DNA of 64,000 bases, taken from NCBI GenBank assembly GCA_914767715.1, contig OU612072.1:7128001-7192000 (forward strand), given 5' to 3'. The notes under the pieces were generated by a model. The model was not told the DNA's origin and did no database searches. It was given only the letters and a program-made list of their open reading frames with translations. A program made the translations under genes and the position numbers. This DNA comes from Membranipora membranacea. Lineage: Eukaryota; Bryozoa; Gymnolaemata; Cheilostomatida; Membraniporidae. Shown here piece after piece: positions 33,965-48,000 of this stretch; within the stretch, counting starts at the first letter, position 1; each line of letters opens with the position of its first letter.

Positions 33965-34520
33965 TTCATCTTTTTCTTCTTTATAAATACAAGGTACGAA
34001 GTGGTTTGGCCTCCATTTCCCTTCACCCAGCAGATCAAAAGAGGATTCATCGGTGCTTGTCCAGCTAATGACAATTCTTCTAAAAAGCTGTCCCTTCAGG
34101 CTTGATGGTCCCAGAAAAGAGTTCTCTCTTTGTGTAAGAGTTGTTGTGGCTGGGATAAATCACCTGTATTTCAACACTCAGATGTTGACTCAAAAAGAAG
34201 ATGTCTACCATTGAGCTGTACTTTCCGGAATCGAGCATCGATCTGCTGTGGTTTTTAATCGCCCTCACGGAATCTTTAGCGACAAAGTCAGCGATGGATG
34301 ATTGTAGAATCGTATCTAGGTCTTGTTCAGTAAGATCATTTCTGAATGTTTTTCTCAGCATTGTCAGCTTTAAAAGGTTGGCATTGTTGTGCATAAATAT
34401 GCAGGTTCTAACTCTGAGTTCGAATGCTTTGTCTTTAGTGCCAAAGAGCAGTCAGCATACAGAGTTGAAGAGGCAACTACCATCCTTACTAACATCAATT
34501 GGTATGAGATTTGTGACAGA
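33965..34520 (-). pseudogene. A3 OTU exon, +1 frameshift
   Basis: 556 nt against 555 in A1. The Cys box DGSCLF and most of the domain are kept, but after SGTIKPEGTA the text TTTTTAG replaces a TTCG codon context, giving a stop at about 34080. The His box (KWRPNHFVPCI) is still encoded beyond the shift. Inactive as written. Confidence 0.65.
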
Positions 34521-34895
34521 CTGGCGCCTAAAATGAAAGATTGATGATTTGGATAAATTGCGGTTAAAATCACAAGGTTTCATATATATATATACAATTT
34601 TATTGCATCAACCATCACCTGAAGATGTTCTCCCTCATGTGCAAAAAAAATCAACAAAAACCAAGAAAATCAAGTTTAGCGATTCGTCAGCAATACTTTG
34701 CGCGGTTTTGGAGTACCTAGAATCTTAAAATTCAACTTTTTTTGCATCATGTACCCGCAAATTTAGTTATCTCAAACATGTAGTTATATCTTATGAAATC
34801 TTGTCTTCCTACAAAGCTGCTCTTAGCTCGATGCTACATCAAGCAGTTTTCAATCCTGAAACTAAATTCTGCAAGTTTTGGTGTACACCAACATA

Positions 34896-36160
34896 ATAGT
34901 CCAGTGGCAGCCTACCAAAAATATGGCTAGAAACGCAACTTCATTTACGAAACTGGATGCATAAATTCTAAGAGTGGATTCTAGGGTAGATTTTTGAGGC
35001 GATCGCAATGGTGATGATGTACCTTACACAAAGTTGCACAATGGGCAGCAAATTGCCAAAAACGCTGCCAAAAATGGCCAAAACTGCTGTTCTTATGATA
35101 TTTCAAAGGTCTGTCCCTTGCTCACCTTATGAGTTGCGCTGCTCAAACTCTGCAATCAGATTCATACATACCTTGGTCAGTTTTTGGTAAAATATCAGCA
35201 TAATATCTCAAATATATTGAGTGAATAACCAAGCTTATAAAAAGTGATAGAGTGAAAAACGCTGCCGAAAAAAGGGAAAGTGATGAAAGAATGATGATAT
35301 GGTTTCAAAACAGCCAAAATCTGAAAGCGCATGTCATAATTAGTGGATCTACAACTTTACAGGGGTCTGCTATCATAAATAGCCGAGATGTGGCCAACAA
35401 CGGTTGCAATACCCCCTTATATCACCTGTATATAACTATCATTGAAACGACACTACTTTTTCAATTTTGCAGACGCCTCGAGATCTGACTTTGAATATTC
35501 GTATTGATCTGATTTTATTATGGTGGTTTTGCATTGACTCAATCAATGACAAAATAATTTTCTCCCAGCACTACGCAACTTCCTGATGATCCTTGAAGGA
35601 GTGAACTTTTGCTTTACACGCTATATTATAACCTTATAAAGACGACTATTATGATACTATAAATCCTAAGAATATGCACTATCTCAAAAAAGACACACTC
35701 AGAGCATTGAAAACTGGTGTTATGCGATGGGAGGGTCAATACACAGTCACCATACAAAAATCAGATCAATACAAACATTTGAAGCCTGTTTTTTAGGCAG
35801 AAAAAGTAGTTTCACTTTAATGATAGTTATACACAGGTGATAGAAGGGGCATTGCAACTGTTGTTGACCGCATCTCAGCTTTTTATGATAGCAGACCCAT
35901 GTAAATTTGTAGATCCACTATATTATGACATGCTCTTTCAGATTTTGGATGTTTTGAAACCATATCATCATTTTTTGATCACTTTCCCTTTTACTGGCAG
36001 CGTTTTTGGCAATTAGCGGCCCATTGTGCAACTTAGTGTAAGGTACATTGTTACCATTGCGATCAGCGTGAAAAACTGTACCAGAAACAACTGACAAACC
36101 TTATCCATCCAAAAGTGCAAATGGAAGTGACAAGATAGGCAGGGGCTGCCACCGGACTAT
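34896..36160. repeat. Long imperfect inverted repeat in A3
   Basis: Same palindromic element as in A1, bounded by ATAGTCC and its complement, in the same intron. Arms remain clearly complementary. It predates the A1/A3/A5 split. Confidence 0.72.
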
Positions 36161-36379
36161 AACAACATCAATATTCCCCATTATTTACCATAATAATTAT
36201 CAAAAGAGTCGAATGTAGCAAATTTCTTTTCATCATTGTCTGTATAATACGAATGTTGCTGGGCATGGGTTGAATTGGATTCAAACCAAAACTTGACATA
36301 CTCTAGAATTTGCAAGAGGACAACTTTAACATTCCACAGATGATTGAAACAGCTAGATTAGGCTAGCTAACATAGTAGT

Positions 36380-36810
36380 CAGGGGGAGGCAATTAATCAC
36401 TATGATCCACTATGATCTCAATTTTCAGACTTTGCAGCAGTTTTACTGCAATTGGGTTCACAGGCTGTTTTATTTCATACGCCCTAATGACTTTTCAGCC
36501 TGAGATCTTTAAAACCATACTAAACATGGCCTAGTAGGACTGTCACTTTAAGTGGGTGTGTAATTGTTAGCTAGAGTTCGGCTAGCTGGCTAGAGTTTAA
36601 TTTAGCTCATTAGGTAGCATGGGAGCCTATATAGAATAAAGTAGGTGTTTATTTGTTAGCTAGCCTAATCTAATAATTGAAAAAAACTAATTGCTATTTT
36701 CCATAATTTTAATTTTTTTAATTTTTTTATTTGCCCTATGAGCTCACAATATTTGATTTACTGGGTAACATATTAACTTTTTTAATAGGACTGTCACTTT
36801 AAGCCCAGAT
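36380..36810. repeat. Rearranged, partly inverted intron segment (A3)
   Basis: A stretch at about 36,555-36,672 (GTGGGTGTGTAATTGTTAGC ... GTTAGCTAGCCTAATCTAA) is the reverse complement of the direct-orientation A1 (8,127-8,255) and A5 (62,052-62,178) sequence. It is flanked by A3-only AT-rich sequence and by two copies of GGACTGTCACTTTAAG. Looks like a local inversion or foldback insertion. Confidence 0.65.
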
Positions 36811-37620
36811 AGACTCCAACCCAAACTAATTATTAACAAGTTAACTCAGACTCTAGCTAACATTAACTAGCATATGTAGCCCTACATATCAACAAGAACA
36901 ATAATTTACCTGAATATCTTCTCAGTGACTCTATCCACATTCACATTGCGCGCCTTTGTACTAACAGCGATTGGGACGTGAAAAAACTGATCAGCCTGAA
37001 AATAAAAACACCTGATATAGCATGATCTCAAAGCTAAGCAAGAATTTGGACATCATATAGGCTAAGAATCTAATAAATAAAAATACTCACTGCGGGTAGG
37101 GCGTTGGACCAGTCCTCCTGTGTTTTGAGAGTGTCTGCCAGCTCCCTAAAGTCTAACTTCCCCGGACACCTGGGACTTTGAAAACCTACAAAGGCCAAAA
37201 TATTTTTCTGGTTTAGACTGGAATACAGAATATTTAATTTTTTTCAAGGAGACAAACTCGCTGACTTTGTAGAGCTTTCCTCTATTCAATTACTTGATCA
37301 TCTCTGTGGAACAATAAAAATTCCGATATCACATAAAGCATATCTACCAAAGTGTTTAATTATAAGGTACAGGATGTGAGATAGTATATACAGATGCCTT
37401 ATTAGGAAGTCTATTTTTAATTGGACCAGCCGCCATACTATTCCTCTAGTGATATGGCTTCAGTGGGATTTACTAGATCTAGATCTAAAGAGCAATAAAA
37501 ATGTGTGACCAAGGAGTTATCCTTTGATTGATTCACTGAAAAGTCACTCATTTTATCTTGGTCAGCAACCTCGACTGTTTATATTCAAACTTTACTAAAC
37601 ACACGATCTTAAATATTTAC

Positions 37621-37909
37621 CCTCATCCTGATGTTCTCCAGATACTTTGCTCGGGACTCGCGATTTTTCCTCTTTTGGCTTCTCATCGGGTTTGTGCCTT
37701 TTCCGTGACAATAAGGCGGGAGAAGAGTCGTATTTGGCCCAAATTTCATTCCTTTTACTTTTGATATTATAAACTGTGCGCTCAGCTATTCCGTACTCCT
37801 TCGTAATGTCTTCCACAGTGTACCCCTGATTAATCTTACCCAAAATCTCAATTTTCTGTTTACCACTTAGATCCTTTCGTTTATGCTTTGGAGTTTTGAT
37901 TGAAGCCAT
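37621..37909 (-). CDS. A3 exon 1: intact CENP-B/psq-type HTH
   Basis: Uninterrupted HTH: KDLSGKQKIEILGKINQG, VEDITKEYGIAERTVYNIKS, KRNEIWAKYDSSPALLSRKR. Starts at ATG 37907-37909, donor GTAAAT, phase 1. This is the reference for judging the A1 stop, since TAC (Tyr) is present here. Confidence 0.72.
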
Positions 37910-40900
37910 GATGCTTGTTGATTCACTCTATAATCTAAAAATATGGGGAAAATACTTAAATATTGTTGCAAGCATTGCAAGCTTTGCAAGCTACCACCGA
38001 TCACAATCTAAGCGACCCATCCATGTGTAACAACTAATTATAAATCTCTACAGGCTTTGGTATGAATTTATGGATCAGTGGTGAAATACATAACGTCGCT
38101 ATTTGTAAAGATTTGCCATCAGTAAAAAGCTTTGTGTGAGGATCACACTGCTTGCAGATCGACTTTGTGATACGAGTCTCCCTGCACCGTAGGGTTTGTA
38201 TTCATCCAAAGGTGCTTGAGTTCCCAGTTCTCCAGTTCTGGTGGGATGACTTTTCTGTCTGAGAACTCCAGCACATTTGAATTGATTCAGTCGCTACGGT
38301 GCAAAGATAACCAACCTATATTGATTGGTCAGGATCTAAATAAAGCTATCTGGCAGCTTTTACGTTATGCATTTGACGTCCCAGTAACAGCCTTGAAAAA
38401 CCCAGGCAAGCTGCTTGACCAATGTTTACAACAGCCAGCAATGATAGTTTCTAAACTTGTGGACCAATCAAAGATGCGGTCCAGCAACCAATACATAAAT
38501 AGCATTGAATTCCATATCTGTAATAGCATCATTAGCTTTCTTTTGCAAAACAAAGGGCTTGCAAAATTAGCCAGTCCCTAGTAGCAATCTAGAAATGCCC
38601 TAATCATCGACACTGTATGGGGTATAATTACTGTTTGCAATTTTGTAAACAAGACAATTTCTCAGGCTAATTATCCATGCTACTAGGGACAGCCAATCAG
38701 ATAACAGTCAGATGGGTCCCTGTGTTTAGTGTCCTAACCGTATAACGCTATGATACTATTTCCATTCTAAGAGAAGAATCTAATTCAGTGATAAATAGCC
38801 ATCGCTTTCTCAAGATCAGTTACATACTCCTCATCCAAATAATGAAATGTATCAGTGTCTACAGGCATATGGATTGACCCTTTGATTGGTTTCCATAAGT
38901 TTTAGTCAAATTACTGCATCGATCGACCCAAACAAGAAAAGTATACTAGGTTGCCCCTCAATATCAAAATTCAAATAATACACATTACATCTGATAGGAC
39001 GCCCGGTCCACATTTCAACTTGACCAGTCATCATTTTGATGTCAGAATAGTGTATTATGAACTCTAGTGTTTGTCTTTGATTTGTTTTTTTTATTGAAGA
39101 GAGACACCTATTTTTACCCTACTAAGCTATAGGCCCCTTTCCATAGACATTCTTAAATCATAGTTTCTCACACAGAGCTATTTGTGTTCCATGTGGAAGG
39201 AGTATATCTAATACCTCATGAGCAGAGGTTGTACAGGTGGTGACCCGTCTTTCAGTGCCACAAGCTGCCGCCTTACTTACTGAACTGCGGCGGTACAGGG
39301 AGTACGAGCTTGATTCATTTACTTTGAATAGCATTGTTACTGTAGGGAGAACCTTAAAATCTAGACAAATATTATCTAGCCTATCTCCACCTGACCTAGA
39401 TATATAAGCTGATAAGAAGCTCAGTTGATGATCTACCTCCCAAAAACCCTCCCCCCCCCCCCGCAATGTATTGTTAGAGAAGCTATCAAATATAAACGAA
39501 TAGAATGTGTAGCCTTGTGTAGACACATCAGTTATCACTGATGGCTTACCGTCTGACTTACTGTGGTCTCAGAGCTCCCTAAGCTATAGAATTCTCAGTG
39601 TAACGTTTGACATACAGAAGCTGCTGCTGCTGCTGCTGCTACTCAGTACAAGTGTTGGTCTAACTCTGTGCGGTCTACTAACACGATAAATAGAACACTG
39701 CTATGTGACTGTGAATGTTTAACTGAGCTATAAAGTTAATGATGCAATAATAGACTTTGGTCCAACAGGAACATGTAATACAGGATTGTGAGTAAGGAAA
39801 AACTGCTTATTATAGCAACTTTTTACACAGTGTTATCAAATCTTAGGCCAGAAAAGTGAGTCAGGGGATTTCCCAAATAGATGACGCCATCCATGGAACA
39901 ACATTTCAAAGTGACAAAGCAGTTTAATGCCATTATTGCCCCATTTTTTTCATTCAATACACAGTTAATATTCAGTTAATCTTCATTCACACTGCCAGTG
40001 TAATCCATACTTCATATTGACAAGGATAGAAGCTAGTTGTTGTTTATGGTATATCATTGCCCCCTGTACCCTATAGATCGAGCACTTTTTTATCAACTGA
40101 TCTTTTGGTTCCAATACTCGCCCTAATATATTTCAAAGGTTTATAGAATGGCAATGTTGACCTCAATAGTTTGAAATGTTGCGAAAACCCATCAACGGCT
40201 AAGGTACCATGCGGAAACAGCCCCGGACCAATTTGAAATATTGCAGTTCCATCAGTTTATTATATTGTAAGGCATTCCAACTGGTTAGAATATTGTAAGC
40301 TTTTTACGGAGGAAAATGTGCAATGCTTCAACAGCACCGCTGTAGCCAGAAAAGCGAAGCATATGTAACTGAGTTGAAGTGATCCTTCAACATTTTTAGT
40401 TACAATTCCTTCAAACCCATACAAACACCTTTTATTTTCTTAGAATTCTCTGCAAGGCTGCTAAATACTGGAATCATCAGTTAAATTCCCAGATTTGTAG
40501 CAACACATGGATGGCGATGCGCTAGAATAGTTATCTACTCGGGTTAAGCCTTTTCCATAGTCCTTGCTCTGGTCTAGTATGTTCAGTGCTAGGTATTTCA
40601 GTTCTCTCTATTCCTTGTCATTGTTCTTGTGACTTGATAGAGAACCATGAGGAGCATGCGTAGGTGATGATTGGTCGAATATAAGCCACATATAATTGTC
40701 TTATATTAAGTACAGGAACGATGATGTCAAGATGATTTTTCAAGTCAGACGGTTATCTATCACCACCTTCAGGAATTAGGTTCTTTAAACACGTTGAATC
40801 ATCTTCCCATTCATAATGAAGTTGGTTGCATGCGGAACATGACATTTGCGTAATATTAACCCCTATATGGTAGCTGTCTGTGTATTTCCTACACCAATCC

Positions 40901-43900
40901 TCTTCAAATGTAAAAACCTGTACATCAATAGTTTAAAAAGCTCATAAACTCCTTGTTGATACAAAAGGCTGTCCTGTGTCTTGTACAGAAACACCTCAAA
41001 GACAATTTATAATAATGTAAAATTTTCCAACAGGAAAACTTGCACCGTTGTACTTAGAAAACGGTCCACGAGATTAGATGTGAGTTCATCCTTTGAATTC
41101 TGAATAGATCAAGACTTCCTTGAAACCCGGGACACTTTACGCATTCTAAGAGTCGATGAAGTCAAGAGTAATATATTTGGGGGATATGAGTGAAACGTTA
41201 TAAAAGTTACTCCAAATATGGTAAGTCTCAGATGCAACACTATTGTGTCTAATCTGTCTGACAGCCAACTAATTTTTGGCAGTTACTCCATTACAATAAG
41301 TGTGAACCCAACAAATCATAACCAAATACATTGGTATGGTGATAAGACCTGCATAAACATTGAAACCCATATCAAGTTACTGCAGTTTACAGTTGAGTAG
41401 ACATAATGTTAACACTTTGGTTATCACTATATACAGGTAATGTGCACAAGAATCTTATTATTCATGGAAATCCCACATTACGTGCGTGCATTATAAAGTG
41501 ACCTCTATACTGCAGTGTTCTAATCAGCATTGGAGCAAAGACTGTCAAGACTATATTGTATTCATGAGTGTATGACAGATTGTATGAAAAATAAGTACAC
41601 ATACCCCAATGGTATAAATAGGTTGAGTTACCAACAGTGGGATCAGTGATCAAAACAATTCTGCCAGTGTCAAATATAGGCAGAGACAAACAAAGCGTTG
41701 CTGCAGTCAAAATTGGTGGATTAAATGTTTTTAAATATGACAACTTTGAGCCGACTATTATTAGGTGAGGAAAATAATTCTTGGAAATACTTTTTTTTAT
41801 TCTCGATCATTATTCTCATCTCGTAACCCTTTCGGCTATGCTGTTTGGTTGAATCTGACAACAAAGCCTCGGACATCTGGTTGAAAAATTGTTCAGCACC
41901 CTTAGCCCCAATATCCGTCTGCAACAAACTTAAAGTATTGAAATGGCAACTCAATCCTTAGTAGGTTTACTAATCACAATAGTAATCTTTTAAACTTTCC
42001 TGCAAGGTGAGTAACCTCATGTACACTATACTCTGTAGATTTCCAGTTTGCTGCTCGAGCTGAACCTGACAAGATACAACAGCCTGTAGATGACAGTGAC
42101 GAAGAGGACGAATAGTCAACAGCAGTGATCAATATATCTTCGATGTGGCTGGACAATCTCAGAACTATATAGGCATATTTGTCCGTTTATACATCAGCAA
42201 GAAACACAGCATTGCATAACAGCCTGTAACTTCAAGACTGAATATTTAAAAAAAATCTCTCCCATCCTCCCAGACACTACTCTCATATACTCTTCAGGTA
42301 TATCTGCACTGACTTGTATCTACACATAGATTGTGATGATCTGGAGAAGTTGTCTACTCCGACTCATATTACTATTATTTTGTATATTCCGAATATTTTT
42401 TTTGTCTTTTTATTGACTTTTATTGATTGCATGAATGCCAATAAAGTGTAACTTACCCGTTTAATACTTAATAAAAGTTTGGTAAAGACTTACTACTTGG
42501 TATTTTCGGAAGGTAAAAAGATACATGATTGGTGTTTGACATACAGCGCTGACAGGTGTGATGTATTTGTGAGGCAAACTCAAGAATGCTGACTTACTAC
42601 AGTAAATATAGTGCTAGAGGAAGGTGTCATAGGTATTTATAACTTATGTGTCAGAGCACGATTTAATGCTATGCACAGAACGATGCAAATTATTTCTAGC
42701 TGATAGAAAATTGATTCGTACAGATAGAGGTTGCCGACTGTTTGCGATATTGTAACTTTTCCAACCGCTAACATTATTTTAAGTGATCAGCCTCATTTTC
42801 AGGAGGGACAATTTGCACTGATGTAGCAGAAAACTATCCACATGGATTAGATTTGAGATCATGGCTTTGTTACCAGCTCATTTCTTCCTTGGAAGCTAAA
42901 TACTTTTTGCTTCCGGAATCATATCAAACACAAGTTATATACTTTGGAGATGAAGCAAGGCAAATAACTTTAAATATTTCCATTACAATGTGTGCAGACC
43001 CAGTCAGGAGTCGTCTGAAGGTTAAGGGTAAGGATTTATGATCCAAGTTCAATTACTGGCGTTGGCTGTGAATTTTGATTTGGCACTGGCCAGCTATTCA
43101 TCCTGGCCAGGTGTGATCAGAGCAGGGCCATGAATACAGGAGGTCTGCTGAGTGCTTGCAGGCAGGACAAAGTACTGCCTCTTCAAAAAAGAATAGCTGG
43201 CAACGGCAGGCAAGGGTAACAGGTTTCTACCCCACACAAGCCACCTGCCCTTAAGATTGGCCCTGAAATAGGGTGGTCACCTAGAGTATAGAACAGTCAC
43301 AATAACATTTAATTAACATATTATATTGTATTGTGATGAGGTATGCAGAAAATATCCAATCCAGTTGATGCAGTTTACACAATGCCAACTGAAGGAAGTC
43401 CCTTGGTTATCACAATATACATACTATATTATAAACAAGCTTATGTGCACCTCCATCTAAAGTAGAATCTTATTACTCATGGAAATCCCTCATTAAGTGC
43501 ACTATAACTGGACCTCAATTACAGGAGTATACCTCTCATCTTCTGAGCAATGTGTTAAACTGCATTATTCATTGCACTATAGTAGTATTGTGTAAGTGTA
43601 TCTTTCTTGTACATATAAAAAAGGAAGTATATGCTTTATGTTACGATCTGTTGATGTAGCCTGTCTCAAATACAGTGGTGATAATCTGTTTAGAATACTT
43701 CACACTGGTCTGTTTATCCGCCTGCATCAAGCCTAAACTTAACCCTCAGTAGGTTGACTTATTTATTCAGGTGGTATTGATAAGTCCAGGGACTTTTGTT
43801 AAGAAAACGAATTAGAAAGAATGTCTTTTAAATCATGTTATCCTTCCTTTTAAGAACAAATGTTACAATGGTCGAAGCAACACAAAACAACTTCCCAGGA

Positions 43901-44715
43901 AAAAATACTGTCTAAACTCTAAAATATTTGTCAGTATTTATTTTTTTATTTGGTTCCTGCGTCCAGTAAATATTGAAATTCAGGCATAAACTGGCGACTA
44001 AAAATTTATTGCAGCGTATTGTCATGTACTCAGGTCCTTGGTCTATAAGCTTTCGCTCTGATTCTAGGGAATCTATTATTTTATTAACTTTATTGACAGT
44101 CTGTAAGAGGTTTGGTATTGAGCGTCCGAAGTTGTCTTCGTCACATCTAATATTTGAAAAACTTGCCGTGTGTATTACACCATTTGTCACTGACAGATTT
44201 AGATGATTTACTCCTGGTAATTGCGACAATGTATGAGTATAGTCAGTCCTCAAATTGCACCATTTCAGCAGAATTTATCTCTAACCTAGCTTGGTAAATA
44301 AATATGCAAGACCTCAACTAACTTGATTTGGTCCTCAGTTGTTGTGTTATTCCTGGTTGCGGATTGACTCTAAATTAAACAAAAAACATTCAAATTTAAC
44401 ATGTAGGCCTAATTATTATTGAGCCTTTCAAGATTAAAATTGAACTATCGAAATGGCCAACTGACTGTGGTATCATGGTATTTTATTGAAGGCGTAACCG
44501 TGGCCTGTAAGATTACAAACATTGTTACGACAGAACGGGACAAAATTAAAACATTATAAAATAAGTAATTAAGAGCCTTCTGGACATTCGAAAATAGCAT
44601 ATAATTAAAGTGCACATATAAGGAAATGTCAAGATAAAGATCTCAAAGATTAATAACAGTTCTCACAGATAAACCACTCTATCAAGCGAAACATTAGCCA
44701 CCTACAGATGTAAAT
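37910..44715. other. Spacer 5' of gene A3
   Basis: Collinear with 9357-16690 but shorter. It keeps the CCAAT-rich candidate promoter (about 38,215-38,700), the short inverted-repeat element, a shortened RT remnant (about 40,540-40,855) and the open frames at 41,462-42,156. No HTH, OTU or propeller exon elsewhere in it. An unassigned plus-strand frame at 42,853-43,041 (DEARQITLNISITMC) is also kept in A1 near 15,000. Confidence 0.45.
43912..44253 (-). other. Unassigned open frame at the 5' edge of unit A3
   Basis: Longest open copy (113 codons) of a block present in all units: ATG-led RTDYTHTLSQLPGVNHLNLS, IRCDEDNFGRSIPNLLQTVN, KIIDSLESERKLIDQGP. A1 (16,020-16,200) has a deletion in it; B1 and B2 have frame-breaking changes. 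Could be the first exon of an ancestral upstream gene. Family unknown. Confidence 0.35.
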
Positions 44716-45088
44716 ACAAAACACTCCACTCAACCTCTTTGGCCTGCCAGACTGTGTCTGAATCGAGTAACACTAGTAGCACGAAGATTTGAGTGGATGG
44801 ATTACTATTCCTATCTGATTAAGCAAGAGTTCTGAGTTAAAAATCTACGAAATAGTTGTGTACACTTAATGTGCTATTCTATTATGGTCTAAAAGTGAAT
44901 TTTGATTTAATCAAAAATCTTAATCATATATCTTCCCTCTCGTCAAAAAAGACAATTGAAGATGGATGGTACAGTAAATTTATTATCATAGTCAGTGAAA
45001 AGACATCTACCGTCTCTGGTTATATATATGTGTGCTGTTATAATTATTGTATAAATAACGATATAAAATAGTTTAATCATTGTATAAA

Positions 45089-48000
45089 CTACTTCAGTCT
45101 GTAGTATATAATCTGATCTGGATCCCTGGAAGACAATACCAGCTGATCACCTTCTAGTTGGATACCCGTAATCCTAGTAGATGATGTACCAGGCTCTAGG
45201 TCCAGATTCTTCACATAATTACCTTCAAAAATAAATTAAAATTATCATAAATCCCTAATATCCAGGTAAATTTGGTAACCAAGGATTAGGCTTTGTATTT
45301 AGATTGTATTGTAGATTGGAAAAATTATTCAGCTGTCAGGTGTTAAGAAAGAGCATGTATTAGTTAATATTTTGTTGCATCTTGAAAATACAGAGTTAAC
45401 GATGCCTTATTATTATTATGTCAGAGCTTAATTGTCTAATAATCTTGGTAATCCAGGAACTTCGGAGCATTTTGCGACAATCTTTAACTTGAGCGGACAG
45501 AAAAGCATTGCATAACAATAATATGCTCCCTACAATAATTTATCAGACATACCTGTGTTAATATCCAGTACAGAGATAGATGTGCTGCAGAGATCTCTTA
45601 CCAGCACATAGCGCTTAGCGTAACAAACTACAGCTCTCGGGTACCTCACATGAGTAGATGTCCACTCTATCTCTTCTGTAGTCAGGTTTAGCTTGTATAC
45701 TTTCCCGGTGCACCAGTAAGCGATGATAACAGAGTCATCTCCAGCCTCACATATCCTTGAGCTGAAGCTAAGCTGAGTACAGGGAATGTGTCTGATGATG
45801 TCACCAGTTAGTGAATACACAATGAGCCTCTTATTAGATACATCACCTGCTATCACATGAGATCCTAATAAAGCTACCTTATTACAGAAAGTAAAGGTAC
45901 TGTCAGGATGATACCATGAGGTAATAAGCTGACCCAACATATTAAAGATGCATAGTCTACTCTTATTCTGAATCTTCTGAATTACAAATATTTGATTATT
46001 TTTAGCTCTGATACTATCTACACGTTCCCCTGATTGTAAAGAAGTAAATATTGTCTGATTTCCCTGAGAATCAATCTGTAATATTGACCCATTGGATCCT
46101 ACATATTTAACCCCTTTATACTGACAGATGGCCCAGGGAGTGTAGCCTAAAGATAATGTTTTGATTGTATTTATAGCAGATGGTGGTTTGATATTTTTGA
46201 GCACAGACTGATTGTTGAGGCTGATTATGAAACTCTCTGCTGTTGCAAGCTTCACCTCTATGTCTCTACTCTCATTCTCTGGAAAAAAATCTTAAAGTGA
46301 TTAAAAATGCCTGATTTGATTGTCAAATGACCAAAATAATCTAAATAATATATTACAATACATAATTTTAATTATTTGTATTAAAAGGATCTTTGACATG
46401 TGTATTTACCAGTATTAACCCATACCTTTGATAGTAAAGAACAAAAGAGTAGAATGAACGTTTTTAGATAAAAATTGATTCAAATGGTGTACAAATTTTG
46501 GAAATCACTTTGAATGCGTAAATAAATTGGATTTTCGGTGTCCACTCAATTGGATTCAAATCTAAGTTATATAAACACACCTTGGATAACAAATATTACC
46601 TGTTAGGAGAGGTTCTATAAGAGGGTTTGGTACAATGAGATCACTGTGCTGACTCTCCATCATTTCTGACAGCTTTCTCTCTATCTGGGTTTTCTTCTTC
46701 AGTAGAGAGATCTGAGGAAAAGAGAGTTTACATTACAGTGATACAGAGCTGCACAGGACCATTACTCCCATATTTTAATCCCCGAAAATGATTTGTGATC
46801 TATAGTATCGAAATTGGATTTGTCTTCTCATTTGTGACAAGGAGCCCACAACTACAGGTTATCTTCATAACATCAGGATTTTGTAAAAGATAATGGATGC
46901 ATATGAAATGGAGAGATGGATAAATATAAAAGTTCCCATGACAATCACTGATATGTTTGAAAGATTATTTGAAGAAGATTTTATCAAAAACACAGGATTA
47001 TTGCGAAAGAATGAAGTAAATAATATGTGGACCCGCACTGTGTCCAGTATGGAACTAATTTAAGAGGTTTGCATGGCTTGGAAAAGGCAAGACGAGTCTG
47101 CGTTCCACATACATCAACATGAATCCATTTGACAATTGACGCGTCTCAAGTAACATGTGACTTGTGTTATCAACTTACCCGATTGCAGGAATCAAACATA
47201 TCTCTGACTTTCTTCATCTCTTCACAGACACCAGTATACTTGAGATTGTACTGATATACTGACTCCTTACTTTCTCTTCTTCTCTGTATATATTCAGCTT
47301 CCAGCTGTTTGTATTTCTCATTAATTGCCTGGATCTACAAACATGATCGGGATGATGGTAAACGCCCGCACAGGCAAATATTGATTAAAATTCATAGCTG
47401 ATTACCAAATTCAAACCTAGGGGACAGATATTTATTCTTGAATAGTTTTCAACTTTGATAAGTTTTAAAGTTGATTTACAAGTAAAAAACAATCCTGCAT
47501 ACCTGCTCTCCTCGGACACGACGAATAGAGCTCAATCCGTCTTCAGTCTCTTTATCCCACTGAAAGAGAAGATCTGAAGTCTCACTTATCACATCAGTGA
47601 TATTTCTGAATTGCTCCTCCACTCTCTCTTTCAGAGGATCCAGATTGCATCGAGCTTCCACTGCAAGCCTGCCCAGTTGAGGGAGCTCATGTGACATATC
47701 TGAGGGATAGGTGGAAGTCCTGAATAAGTTTCTCGAGAGAGACATTTTACTGTTATTGATCGACGGATAGGATATATTTTAGTTAATTTAATTAATTTAA
47801 TTATATTTAACACATTTCTCACTATATTATATTTGGTTGCTGTTACATCTATCAGGTTGATTGTAGGAAAGGTAATTCAGGTCCACAATTGACCTCACAG
47901 CCATCACCTGGATATCACCAGTAAAACTTCAGTGGGTAAAAGCTCAGTAGATAGATGATCAGGGTACTTACTCGTTGATCCATGTAGCTGCCTCAGATCT

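Larger units (their letters stand above)
27300..37909 (-). pseudogene. Gene A3: second copy of the HTH-OTU-B-box-propeller gene, disrupted
   Basis: Exons matching A1: 37621-37909, 37091-37185, 36910-36995, 36189-36352, 33965-34520, 33519-33674, 32881-33094, 30595-30710, 30105-30354, 29690-29886, 29029-29184, 28450-28561, 27720-28267 and about 27300-27421. HTH, linker, Cys patch, PTP, B-box and coiled-coil exons are open with conserved borders. Lesions: one extra base giving a stop in OTU (34080-34086), a net 184-nt deletion in the propeller exon, and one lost T in the last exon. The introns carry a TTAA-flanked piggyBac-like insertion (30738-32217) and a rearranged, partly inverted stretch (36380-36810). 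As written it cannot make the full protein, but the N-terminal HTH part would be expressible. Confidence 0.7.
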
